Position numbers and translations under genes: made by a program. Under the pieces are notes generated by a model. It did not search any database. It saw only the letters and a program-made list of their open reading frames with translations, and had not been told where the DNA came from. A stretch of DNA of 64,000 bases, from assembly GCF_041381155.1 (NCBI RefSeq), contig NC_091140.1, positions 20,054,864 through 20,118,863 of the forward strand, written 5' to 3'. Positions 50,266 through 61,378 of the stretch are shown in pieces; positions within the stretch are counted from its first letter, which is position 1; every line of letters begins with the position of its first letter. The DNA is from Argopecten irradians. Its lineage: Eukaryota > Mollusca > Bivalvia > Pectinida > Pectinidae.

Positions 50266-53200
50266 AAAACCACTGTTGTGTCACAGCCTACAATTGTAAA
50301 ACCACTGTGTCACAGCCTGCTATTGTAAAACCATTGTGTCACAGCCTGCTATTGTAAAACCACCGTGTCACAGCCTGCAAAACCATTGTGTCACAGCCTG
50401 CTATTGTATAACCACTGTGTCACAGCCTGCTATTGTATTGTAAAACCACTGTGTCACAGCCTGCTATTGAAAACCATTTTGCCACAGCCTGCTATTGAAA
50501 ACCATTGTGCCACAGTCTGCTATTGTAAAACCACTGTGTCACAGCCTGCTATTGTAAAACCACTGTGACACAGCCTGCTATTGTAAAACCACTGTGTCAC
50601 AGCCTGCTATTGTAAAACCATTGTGTCACAGCCTACAATTGTGTAAAACCACTGTGTCACAGCCTGCTATTGTAAAACCATTGTGCCACAGCCTGCTATT
50701 GTAAAACCACTGTGTCACAGCCTGCTATTGTAAAACCACTGTGTCACAGCCTGCTATTGTAAAACCATTGTGTCACAGCCTGCTATTGTAAAACCATTGT
50801 GTCACAGCCTGCTATTGTAAAACCACTGTGTCACAGCCTGCTATTGTAAAACCATTGTGTCACAGCCTGCTATTGTAAAACCACTGTGTCACAGCCTGCT
50901 ATTGTAAAACCACTGTGTCACAGCCTGCTATTGTAAAACCATTGTGTCACAGCCTACAATTGTAAAACCACTGTGTCACAGCCTGCTATTGTAAAACCAT
51001 TGTGTCACAGCCTGCTATTGTAAAACCACTGTGTCACAGCCTGCTATTGTAAAACCACTGTGTCACAGCCTGCTATTGTAAAACCATTGTGTCACAGCCT
51101 GCTATTGTAAAACCATTGTGTCACAGCCTGTTATTGTAAAACCACTGTGTCACAGCCTGCTATTGTAAAACCATAGTGTCACAGCCTGCTATTGTAAAAC
51201 CACTGTGTCACAGCCTGCTATTGTAAAACCACTGTGTAACAGCCTGCTATTGTAAAACCATTGTGTCACAGCCTGCTATTGTAAAACCATTGTGTCACAG
51301 CCTGCTATTGTAAAACCACTGTGTCACAGCCTGCTATTGTAAAACCATTGTGTCACAGCCTGTTATTGTAAAACCATTGTGTCACAGCCTGCTATTGTAA
51401 AACCACTGTGTAACAGCCTGCTATTGTAAAACCACTGTGTAACAGCCTGCTATTGTAAAACCATTGTGTCACAGCCTGCTATTGTAAAACCACTGTGTCA
51501 CAGCCTGTTATTGTAAAACCATACTGTCACAGCCTGCTATTGTATTGTAAAACCATTGTGTCACAGCCTGCTATTGTAAAACCATTGTGTCACAGCCTGC
51601 TATTGTAAAACCACTGTGTCACAGCCTGCTATTGTAAAACCACTGTGTCACAGTCTGTTATTGTAAAACCACTGTGTCACAGCCTGCTATTGTAAAACCA
51701 TAGTGTCACAGCCTGCTATTGTAAAACCATTGTGTCACAGCCTGCTATTGTAAAACCATTGTGTCACAGCCTGCTATTGTAAAACCATTGTGTCACAGCC
51801 TGCTATTGTAAAACCACTGTGTCACAGCCTGCTATTGTAAAACCACTGTGTCACAGTCTGTTATTGTAAAACCATAGTGTCACAGCCTGCTATTGTAAAA
51901 CCATAGTGTCACAGCCTGCTATTGTAAAACCATTGTGTCACAGCCTGCTATTGTAAAACCATTGTGTCACAGCCTGCTATTGTAAAACCATAGTGTCACA
52001 GCCTGCTATTGTAAAACCACTGTGTAACAGCCTGCTATTGTAAAACCACTGTGTCACAGCCTGCTATTGTAAAACCACTGTGTCACAGCCTGTTATTGTA
52101 AAACCATTGTGCCACAGCCTGCTATTGTAAAACCACTGTGTAACAGCCTGCTATTGTAAAACCATTGTGTCACAGCCTGCTATTGTAAAACCATTGTGTC
52201 ACAGTCTGTTATTGTAAAACCATACTGTCACAGCCTGCTATTGTAAAACCATTGTGTCACAGCCTGCTATTGTAAAACCATTGTGTCACAGCCTGCTATT
52301 GTAAAACCATTGTGTCACAGCCTGCTATTGTAAAACCATTGTGTCACAGCCTGCTATTGTAAAACCATAGTGTCACAGCCTGCTATTGTAAAACCACTGT
52401 GTAACAGCCTGCTATTGTATAACCACTGTGTCACAGCTTGCTATTGTAAAACCATTGTGTCACAGCCTGTTATTGTAAAACCATACTGTCACAGCCTGCT
52501 ATTGTAAAACCATTGTGTAACAGCCTGCTATTGTAAAACCATTGTGTCACAGCCTGCTTTTGTAAAACCATTGTGTCACAGCCTGCTATTGTAAAACCAT
52601 TGTGCCACAGCCTGCTATTGTAAAACCACTGTGTAACAGCCTGCTATTGTAAAACCACTGTGTCACAGCCTGCTATTGTAAAACCACTGTGTAACAGCCT
52701 GCTATTGTAAAACCATTGTGTCACAGCCTGCTATTGTAAAACCACTGTGCCACAGCCTGCTATTGTAAAACCATTGTGTAACAGCCTGCTATTGTAAAAC
52801 CATTGTGTCACAGCCTGTTATTGTAAAACCATTGTGTCACAGCCTGCTATTGTAAAACCACTGTGTCACAGCCTGCTATTGTAAAACCATTGTGTCACAG
52901 CCTGTTATTGTAAAACCATTGTGTCACAGCCTGCTATTGTAAAACCATTGTGTCACAGCCTGCTATTGTAAAACCATTGTGTCACAGCCTGCTATTGTAA
53001 AACCACTGTGTCACAGCCTGCTATTGTAAAACCATTGTGTCACAGCCTGTTATTGTAAAACCATAGTGTCACAGCTTGCTATTGTAAAACCATTGTGTCA
53101 CAGCCTGCTATTGTAAAACCACTGTGTAACAGCCTGCTATTGTAAAACCATTGCGTAACAGCCTGCTATTGTAAAACCATTGTGTAACAGCCTGCTATTG

Positions 53201-53988
53201 TAAAACCATAGTGTCACAGCCTGCTATTGTAAAACCATAGTGTCACAGCCTGTTATTGTAAAACCACTGTGTCACAGCCTGCTATTGTAAAACCACTGTG
53301 TAACAGCCTGCTATTGTAAAACCACTGTGTAACAGCCTGTTATTGTAAAACCACTGTGTCACAGCCTGCTATTGTAAAACCATTGTGTAACAGCCTGCTA
53401 TTGTAAAACCACTGTGTAACAGCCTGCTATTGTAAAACCATTGTGTAACAGCCTGCTATTGTAAAACCACTGTGTCACAGCTTGCTATTGTAAAACCATT
53501 GTGTCACAGCCTGCTATTGTAAAACCACTGTGTAACAGCCTGCTATTGTAAAACCATTGTGTCACAGCCTGCAAAACCATTGTTTCACAGCCTGCTATTG
53601 AAAACCATTGTGTAACAGCCTGCTATTGTAAAACCATTGTGTCACAGCCTGCTATTGTAAAACCATTGTGTCACAGCCTGCTATTGTAAAACCATTGTGT
53701 CACAGCCTGCTATTGTAAAACCATTGTGTCACAGCCTGCTATTGTAAAACCATTGTGTCACAGCCTGCTATTGTAAAACCACTGTGTAACAGCCTGCTAT
53801 TGTATAACCACTGTGTCACAGCTTGCTATTATTAAACCATTGTGTCACAGTCTGTTATTGTAAAACCATACTGTCACAGCCTGCTATTGTAAAACCATTG
53901 TGTAACAGCCTGCTATTGTAAAACCATTGTGTAAGAGCCTGCTATTGTAAAACTATTGTGTCACAGCCTGCTATTGTAAAACCATTTT
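50266..53988. repeat. 29 bp minisatellite, about 128 copies
   Basis: The consensus unit is TGTCACAGCCTGCTATTGTA followed by AAACCAYTG. Variation is limited to a few positions: CACTG/CATTG/CATAG/CATAC, GTCAC/GTAAC/GCCAC and GCT/GTT. A few units are shortened or lengthened, mostly near the ends (50360-50520, 53560-53620, 53820-53960). No spacer sequences between units. Confidence 0.97.
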
Positions 53989-54053
53989 GGACAGCTTGAT
54001 TTTTTATACATAATGGAAGAAAGAAGTCTACTCTATTATCATGTTCACCAGTT

Positions 54054-54124
54054 GTAACAGAAAAGAGACTAGATTGTGTCATTTGTAATGCTATTTATTC
54101 AGTATACAAGAGGTTCCAAAATGT
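54054..54124. repeat. 71 bp direct repeat flanking the CR1/Jockey-like LINE (left)
   Basis: From GTAACAGAAAAGAGACTAGA to TTCCAAAATGT; identical by eye to 59425-59495. Beyond it, left 'atatagtagaggac' and right 'ctagtagaagac' remain similar. Confidence 0.9.
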
Positions 54125-54135
54125 ATATAGTAGAG

Positions 54136-54167
<32 letters not shown>
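54136..54167. repeat. (GACA)8 microsatellite, LINE 3' tail
   Basis: Eight perfect GACA units at the 3' end of the minus-strand LINE; used by some LINEs in place of poly(A). Confidence 0.9.
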
Positions 54168-54168
<1 letters not shown>

Positions 54169-54220
54169 TCTTTATTTCCTCTTAAAGAGATTTACATGGT
54201 CATTTCATGTCAGAAGTTAT

Positions 54221-57200
54221 TTACAAATCAATTAAACAGTTCATATCTTGAATCATTCTATGTATAAAATCTGAGACAGTTATCATTACAACTGGCCATC
54301 GTTCATCGTCAAGTAAAATGTCTTGTTTACTGCCGAGTAGAAAGAAACATTTCTCATGATCTTCTAAATTGTCAAATTTGACGTATTCATAAACATCCAA
54401 GTAGTTTACCAGAAATTCTAGCATTTTATCTCGTGTTTCGAATAGACAGTAGCACTGTATAAGGAAGTGAACAGTTATATTATCGGTTAATTTGTTACAT
54501 AATTTACAGAGCACTGGTTCTTTTTCATGACGATAGCTGAGCTTGATCATTTCACTTAGTTGCCATGTGTAGTTCGGATACTTTAATGCTAGAGTCCAAA
54601 GAGGATTTGGGCCATAGTTTTGGTGAACCGAGGCGTAGATTTGAAATGATTCCAAATGGACAATTTCACCAAGCCATTTGGTTTGATAAAAGCTTTGCAC
54701 AACATTTTTGCAGAATGATTTCCAGGAAAAGCGAGATGGTTGGAAGCCTTCAAAAATGTAGTCAAATAGGCTGTCTGTAATGTCAAACTTGGAAGCAATA
54801 GCGAATATATCAAATACAAAGCTTTTTTCGTTTAATGACTTCTTGCCGAAAGCAAACGCGCATAAGCGTACTATAAATAGTAGTTTCCAGACAAATAAAC
54901 TACTTGCGGAGCACAATTTGTTCCAGAAAATCAGTTTTTTCTGCTCAACTTCTCCACATATGTCGAGCATTCCAAGCGCCCGGGTTGTAGCTAGAGTCGG
55001 CGATGTTTTTTCGAATCCTTGACACCGTCGTGCAGCATATCGTTGTGTCTTGCGTAGATCCTCTTGTGATTTCAGAGTAGGTGCTCCCCAGAGTTCTGAG
55101 CCGTATAAAATCACCGGCTGAACGATGGTTTCAACCAATTTTGAGCTGGTGATTGGATTCATACCACCATCATGTATTCCTACGCTGATTAAAGAGTTCA
55201 GGGATCGCCGTCCTTTTGCACACGACCGCTTAATATCTTCATCACATTGAAGGGTTGGAGTAAGGATGATCCCGGCATACTCTTTTTGTGTTACCCAGGC
55301 TATTTTTTGATCACCCAATTTACACTGTATTTCTGGGGTGAACTTTTTACGACTGTTACAAAATCGAAGAAGCGAACTTTTAGTAGAGTTGTAGTTTAAT
55401 CTCCATTTACATGAGAATTCAAACACAATGTCAAGTAGACGTTGAATATTGCCGACTGAACAGGATAGCAGTAGCGTATCATCAGCTAGAAAAACTGACG
55501 GTATGTGGATATCATGGATGTGTAGACCTAGCAATGAGGAATCAAGTTTTGAGATTAGTTCATCAATCATTATCAGAAACATCCAAGATGACAGAGTCCT
55601 ACCTTGACCGACGCCTTGCATGACCTTGTACGGCTCTCCTCTTTTACCCTCGTATAGGACACAGGCCGAAACGTCTTCGAACGAATTCTGAAGCAACCGC
55701 CAGATTTTTCCGTTGAAACCTAGATGGTAAAGTTTTATAGAGCAGACCGTTGACCCATACGCTGTTGAACGCTTTAGCGTTGTCTAGGAATGCCGCAAAA
55801 ACAGTTGTGCTGATTTCAAAGTGATGGAAAACGGCTTCTCTCACGGTAAACGCTGCAGTGATACTACCACAGTTCGAACGGAATCCTTGTTGCAGTCTAT
55901 GCGGGAAATTTATTCTGTCACAAACCACAGAAATTCTTTTGAAGAGAACTTTTTCGAGAAGCTTCTGAAGAACAGGAGTCAGGGTAATATCCCTATAATT
56001 ATTCATATCAACCCTGGATTTTTTTCCACCCTTGAATAGAGTGATAACAATTCCATGCTTGAAAGACGGCGGATAACTTTCAAACTGCACTATTAAGTTG
56101 AATAACTCCGTTATGCGTTGTAATAGTAACGTTCCACCATAGCGTAAATGTTCTACTATCAGGTGATCATGGCCGCCGGCTTTACCATTTTTCATTTCTT
56201 TAAGGGCTGACGAAACCTCCTTTGTAACGATGTACTCCCGACATACTGTATTTGCATTCGTATAGGAATCTGTACGCATGCGGGTTACTTCCGACTCTAT
56301 GTAAAGTTTGTGAGTTTCATCGAAAATAGGTTTAGTCGAGAATTGCGCGAGCTCACTGTAATGTGCTGTCCATGCAGCTCGGTTAATGTCCGGATCACGA
56401 GAAATTTCACCATTTACTTTAATTTCTGAAGTCTCTCGTCTCGTTATTTTTCGCGCACGAACAGCACGGTAAAATGTACCCGAGTCAATTTCTGCAGCTT
56501 GTTGTAAGCTCTGAAATTCGGACTGTTCATATTCATGGCGTGCTTGATCAAGTTCCCGCCTAAAGTCTCGTTTACAACGCTTGTAGTCACGATAAGACTG
56601 AAATTGGGATCCACGTGGGCGACCATCTTGTATCCACACTACTCGTCTTTCCCGCATTGTTTTGTGAAATGCTTTTACTTGGCCAGCGTTCCAGTAAGGT
56701 TTTAAGTAGGGCCGATATTTCTTAGAAGGTAGTGTGTCCTTTGAAGCAGTGCGTGTGGCTTCTACGATATTATTAACTAAGCATTGAAGATGATCAACAC
56801 TAGCAGTGTCTGTATTTCGCGGAAAGGGTTCACGTAATAAGGCAGAGACTTGTGACGAATATCTTGTTAGTTGAGCAGCTGAACATTTTTTCCAGTTTAC
56901 GGCGTATGGGTTACCTGCGTGTTCACGCACGAGAAGAGGTGTACGATAGCGAATGCGTATAGGCAAATGGTCGGATACATTAAGGTAATTATCGTCAAGA
57001 GTTGAGCATTCTTCAACACAGTCCACTCTTCGTGATTCAATGAACATGTGATCTATGAGTGACCCATTACCAGTTTTTGACACAAATGTTGACGTTCCAC
57101 CTTTGGCCCACGCTTGAGAGTTTATCGATACAAGGTCCTTGTCAACGATAAAAGGTTCTAAAATCTCACCTCTATCGTTTGGTCTCAGATGATTTTTACT

Positions 57201-57740
57201 TCCAAACTGTTTACTTATCTGTGCGTTGAAATCTCCAGCAATTATTACGTGTCCGTATTGTGAGTATTTATCGAATAAGTCCGAGATGTGTTCAAGTGTT
57301 TCTTTATATACACCAATTGACACATTGGTGGACGGCATTAGGGTTCCGATAACAAAGACATGTGATCTGTTTTCCAATTGCAATGAACAGCAAATGACTC
57401 TATCATTACACTCGCTCTCGATAGGGCATACGTTTATCTCTTTACGCCATAGTATAGCCAGTCCGCCGAATCCTCTGTTACAGACTCTGCGTTCTGGCTC
57501 TAATGAGATCCTAGTATCACTTAAACCGTAAGATTTAAAATTTGAGTCAATACTTTGCAAAAAGTTCATTTGTTCCGGCAAGAGCCAATGCTCCGTCACA
57601 ACAGCAATGTCAGTCTCTTTGAGAAGTTCAGAGAGCAGCGGGGTGCCGTACATGATTCCACGGATGTTCCAGCATACCAACGTGAATATGCAATAAAGGA
57701 GCGTCGGGTATTTACACACATATGGAGGCTTCATTGTCAT
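54221..57740 (-). pseudogene. LINE ORF2: endonuclease + reverse transcriptase (one frame shift)
   Basis: ATG at 57740, stop at 54221, about 1170 residues if the shift is ignored. AP endonuclease landmarks: LVCWNIRG, TEHWLLPEQ, VIIAGDFNAQ, GSLIDHMFI and NVSDHLPIRI. RT landmarks: KNGKAGGHD, NNYRDITLTPVLQKLLEKVL, FLDNAKAFNSVW, MQGVGQGRTLSSWMFLIMID and SVFLADDTLLLS (LADD at the active site). The C-terminus has a Cys/His motif, LCKLCNKL ... HFLIQC. The frame changes near 55732 in an AAAA run after LLYK: upstream reading ends at 55644 and downstream reading resumes as LYHLGFNGKIWRLLQNSFED. Otherwise the text is clean. Confidence 0.9.
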
Positions 57741-57861
57741 GACGATCGGTGGGAACGCGACGTACCATCAAAACGGTTTCGATATTCCCATTCCCGAACG
57801 AGAACATCTTCAGGCCAGAATGTGGGGTCAGTAGCCGTTACAAAGTCACATTCGCGGACGT

Positions 57862-59172
57862 TTAATCTGGCTGTGTAGGTTGGTTCATCTCCACCCCACA
57901 GTACTTGATTATTTGCATGAATGTCACCTTCACATCCCCTCTAGCAGCGAAGTCAACGATTGAGCTTATGACGTCCTCCTCGGGAGCGTTAGCGGTAATT
58001 CTTGACATCACAAGTTTCCTTGTACGTTGTTTGCGTCTTACACCACGAAACTCATATGTAGACACTCGCTGTTCAGTATTACGATTCTCTGTGCCAAGCT
58101 GTTGTTGCGTGTTGTAGCCGTGAAATGTCACGTTACGTGCAAGTTGATTTCCAGTGCTCGCGGTGACACCATTCAATGTCACAGATAAAACATTCGAACT
58201 GTTTGTGCGACGAGCAACGTTTGCATATGTATCACGGACAGTTTCAGTATGATTCAAGCTGCTTTTGTTAGTGATGGGAGGTGTGCTGTCACTTGCGTTT
58301 ACCACTGTATCACTACATATGTCAATAATGCCACTCGAATTGCACACACCGATTCCTTCATCTCTCAGTACTTCCGGCACTTTGATATGAATTTTGGAGT
58401 TGGGGTTAAACGACTCATTACCTACTAACGAGTTCACTTGTTTTGGTATGGTCTCGGATTCTTTACGCTCTATTTCCATGCGAGTGTTTTTCAAGGCATT
58501 TCTGAGTGTATTTATTTCATCATCCTTTTGTTTATTCACAGAATGCATTTTACGTAATTCTGCTTTGAGTTCATTGATGTCTGAGCGCAAGTCATTACTT
58601 ATGTGATTTATTCCGTCAATCATCTCGTTTCGCATGTTTACAATCAATATAAACAAATCAGCCACGGTTTGTTTAGCGATGGGTGTGTCTGGATCATAGG
58701 AACTGCACGACTGCTCACCTGTACCGTTATCGTCTCGGTTGGGAGATTCGGCACTGAACACTAGTTTTGGTATTGTCCCACTGTGTGGTATCGACGTGTT
58801 GGGATCATCTTTTTGTCTGATCATGTGTTTAATTTCAGAAAAATCCGTTCCTCCATCAATGTAATGGAACAACGCGTATATATCATCTAGATATTTCTCG
58901 ATTGCGGACGAATGACCACCGTTTGTTCGTCTAACGAGTGTTCCACGAGGTGTATCGTGTTTACTGTCGAGAGCCAAGTCGTACAATGCTTGTCTTACGT
59001 GCGCGAGCTCATCGACATTACCTTTGTAGATCGAACGAAGCTTTTTCTTAAATTTCACTTTGTCGAACGACCCGACCGTTTGCAAGAGCTGAGTATACGT
59101 GCCTCTGTCTATTTGTGTTGATGTCATACTATGTTCCTCATTATCAGCACTTACAGAGTTATCACCATCCAT
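57862..59172 (-). pseudogene. LINE ORF1 (RNA-binding protein, coiled coil), frame-shifted near its end
   Basis: Minus-strand reading from ATG at 59172 (an upstream GTG at 59199 is unlikely to start) to 57862, 436 residues. A Leu/Lys/Glu-rich segment around residues 190-240 (NDLRSDINELKAELRKMHS, NTLRNALKNTRMEIERKE) predicts a coiled coil. The C-terminal part has KQRTRKLVMSRI. Just after YCGVEM the family-like text continues in another frame (RLNVRECDFVTATDPTFWPE) to about 57745, so one base was probably gained or lost near 57875. ORF1 proteins package LINE RNA. No CCHC knuckles, unlike the LINE at 15799. Confidence 0.8.
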
Positions 59173-59424
59173 AACAAGTTCACTCGTAGTCGATACCACT
59201 CAGTGAATAAGATTCGAGCAAAATATTTACGAATAGTTCTTGTTCTGGCACTAAACCAGCGATTTCACATAATCAAATGTCAGTTATGACCGCAGTCACT
59301 ATTACAAGTTCATTATATGTTCCTCTGGTCTGATTTTAGAACCAGAGAGAGTTACTAGATGGTTAGATTGATTGCACAAAAATTGCAGAGCATATTTGAA
59401 TTGTGTGTTTACCTGTCAAGCCTC

Positions 59425-59495
59425 GTAACAGAAAAGAGACTAGATTGTGTCATTTGTAATGCTATTTATTCAGTATACAAGAGGTTCCAAAATGT
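59425..59495. repeat. 71 bp direct repeat flanking the CR1/Jockey-like LINE (right)
   Basis: Identical to 54054-54124; begins where the LINE 5' end stops. Confidence 0.9.
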
Positions 59496-60640
59496 CTAGT
59501 AGAAGACGGTGAGATGCCAGGAGTACCACGTTGGTCTTTGTTTGACCAGAGATAGAAACTGTTTCAAGTTGTGGCATGATGGAAGTGCTGAGAGTGTTAA
59601 AATTCAGAATTGGTACAAAATAAGAGGCAACTCTCGGAAGAGGAAGTATCAAGTGAATTGTTTGTTATAGTAAATCAAAACAGTTATTATATTGTAAAAT
59701 GTTTAAGGTTTCAGATTAATTAAAAAGTTTGATGTATTTTAAATGACAATAATATTTACTAACCCAGACCCATAACTACAGCATGCTTGGGTTACTATCA
59801 AACAATGTAATTCTGTAATGATGATTGATATTATGCTCATACCAATAAAATCTATTCACTAAATATAGATTTCGAAATATATCAAAGGGATTTAGAATAC
59901 TTTATTTTATAATTTGATATTGTCAAAATTAGTTACCTCTCTAATCTTAATCATTATGTATGCGATTTTTTTTATATATTTTATAACATAAAATATTTTA
60001 GATATAAACAACTGGTTCATGCATTAATTCTCTTACTTACTCCCCTTTCATTCAATACTTATTGTTATTTTTAAAAGCTCTATTGTCCTATATATCTATT
60101 TTCTTATATATATCATTTAGAACGTTTTTATTTTATCAATAACAGATCTATATCCAACATAATCCACCTTTATTTCTTGATCGATAACTTATTTCTTTAG
60201 AGACTTTGTTAAATTTTGTTTTTCCATTGGAACTCATAAATCAAATCATTTATTCGAATTTTGTACTTTTTTTCAGAATGGTCTTTGAGATAAATCTATG
60301 TATCACCAGGAAATATTTCCATTGTGATAATAAGTTTCAATTTTTTTTAAAGTTTAGTTCCCCATATATGTTCTTCATTGATATTATATCCATTATATAC
60401 ACCGAGTGCCTTGATGTTATTTTTCACTCGTGAATTTTCCCTAAAGTTTAGAGGCCTCTGTTTCCAAATACCTATACATGGTCCTTTCGTTTACATTAGC
60501 ACCAGATATGATTTTTCATATCTAGATAGAATGAAGACAATATTTGTTTGCTCTGCTAACAAAGAATTGAGAATCGTTTGCGAACATAATAAGTTTTAAT
60601 TTAATATGTTTATTGTTTACTCTTGGTAAGTTAAGTTATT
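59496..60640. other. Intergenic AT-rich stretch, nothing recognised
   Basis: Very AT-rich; the short open frames do not resemble any family and have no splice context. Confidence 0.4.
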
Positions 60641-60641
60641 C

Positions 60642-60915
60642 CCACAGTGATCTGAGAATTAGTTACAGATTATATAATCATGCCCCCCCCCCCCCCCCCA
60701 ATTGCCCCAAGGCCATTTTTAGACGTTTTAGAGGTCAGACCAAATAACGATATAAATCATATTCTACATGGTACTATGCATGTGTAGTACCATGTAGAAG
60801 ATGATTTATATCGTTTTTTGATCTAGACCTCTAATTACGAGGTCTAAAAATGGTGTTAGGGCACTCTGGTGGGTCCATGATTATATAATCTGTAACTAAT
60901 CCTCAGATCCCTGTG
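60642..60915. mobile_element. ~275 bp near-perfect palindrome (foldback/MITE) with a C17 run
   Basis: Outer arms 'cacagtgatctgagaattag' and 'ctaatcctcagatccctgtg'. Stems continue through 'ttacagattatataatcatg', 'ccatttttagac', 'gatataaatcat' and 'tctacatggtact'. The left arm carries 17 C residues (60683-60699) with no matching G run opposite. Confidence 0.8.
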
Positions 60916-61326
60916 GCTCAATCAGCTTGACTTTCTGTTTGGAAATTGGTGGGATATTCCACGAAATATAGCCTATAGGCTATATATTTTTGTCAAATAT
61001 CGATAGCTTATGAAATGTCTTCCATGTAATTATAAGGGGCTGAAAAGTTGCCAAAGTAGGCCTATCACAAAGCCCAAATGATAATAAATATCTGCTTTCA
61101 ACAGCAATTGTAATTTCCCGCCAAATTCAGTACACTTCACTTCCGATTTCCCGCAGAATATGAAAATACTATTATAACTAGCTGATAAATAATAATATAC
61201 CATATAATTTTTTTTGTAAATTATAAGGTTTCTAAAACTCTGGTTGTCACATAATAAAATGTTTAATTGAAATACTTACAACCATCCCCAGTGATTTACT
61301 CCGAATGACGTATACATTCCGATCGA

Positions 61327-61356
61327 ACTTCCGGTATAGTTGTTTTCCATCTAAAC
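61327..61356 (+). promoter_or_regulatory. Possible BBS7 promoter motifs (ETS-like, weak X-box-like)
   Basis: ACTTCCGG (61327-61334) is an ETS-type core. GTTGTTTTCCATCTAAAC (61339-61356) is a loose match to the RFX X-box that drives many ciliary genes. Both lie within 55 bases of the BBS7 ATG. Suggestive only. Confidence 0.3.
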
Positions 61357-61378
61357 TGCCGACTCCTAAACTGCCAAG

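Larger units (their letters stand above)
54136..59424 (-). mobile_element. Nearly intact CR1/Jockey-like LINE, 5.3 kb
   Basis: Two-ORF non-LTR retrotransposon on the minus strand. The 3' end is AATAAAGATT followed by an eight-copy (TCTG) microsatellite tail (54136-54167, read as GACA on plus). A 5' UTR of about 250 bases precedes ORF1. ORF2 carries endonuclease and RT, no RNase H. Only about two single-base frame errors are seen (one near the end of ORF1, one in ORF2 near 55732). With the 71 bp perfect flanking repeats this indicates a recent, probably full-length insertion. Clade choice between CR1 and Jockey groups is unsure. Confidence 0.9.

Noticed and set aside
50365-50568. 67-codon frame MSQPAKPLCHS... 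as a gene
   Set aside because: Reads through the 29 bp minisatellite; the unit length is not a multiple of three, so it breaks elsewhere.
50266-53988. CRISPR array (29 bp repeats)
   Set aside because: Units are directly adjacent without unique spacers, and the DNA is animal; it is a minisatellite.
54565-59121. Plus-strand frames across the CR1/Jockey-like LINE
   Set aside because: Antisense shadows of the LINE ORFs; none resembles a protein family.
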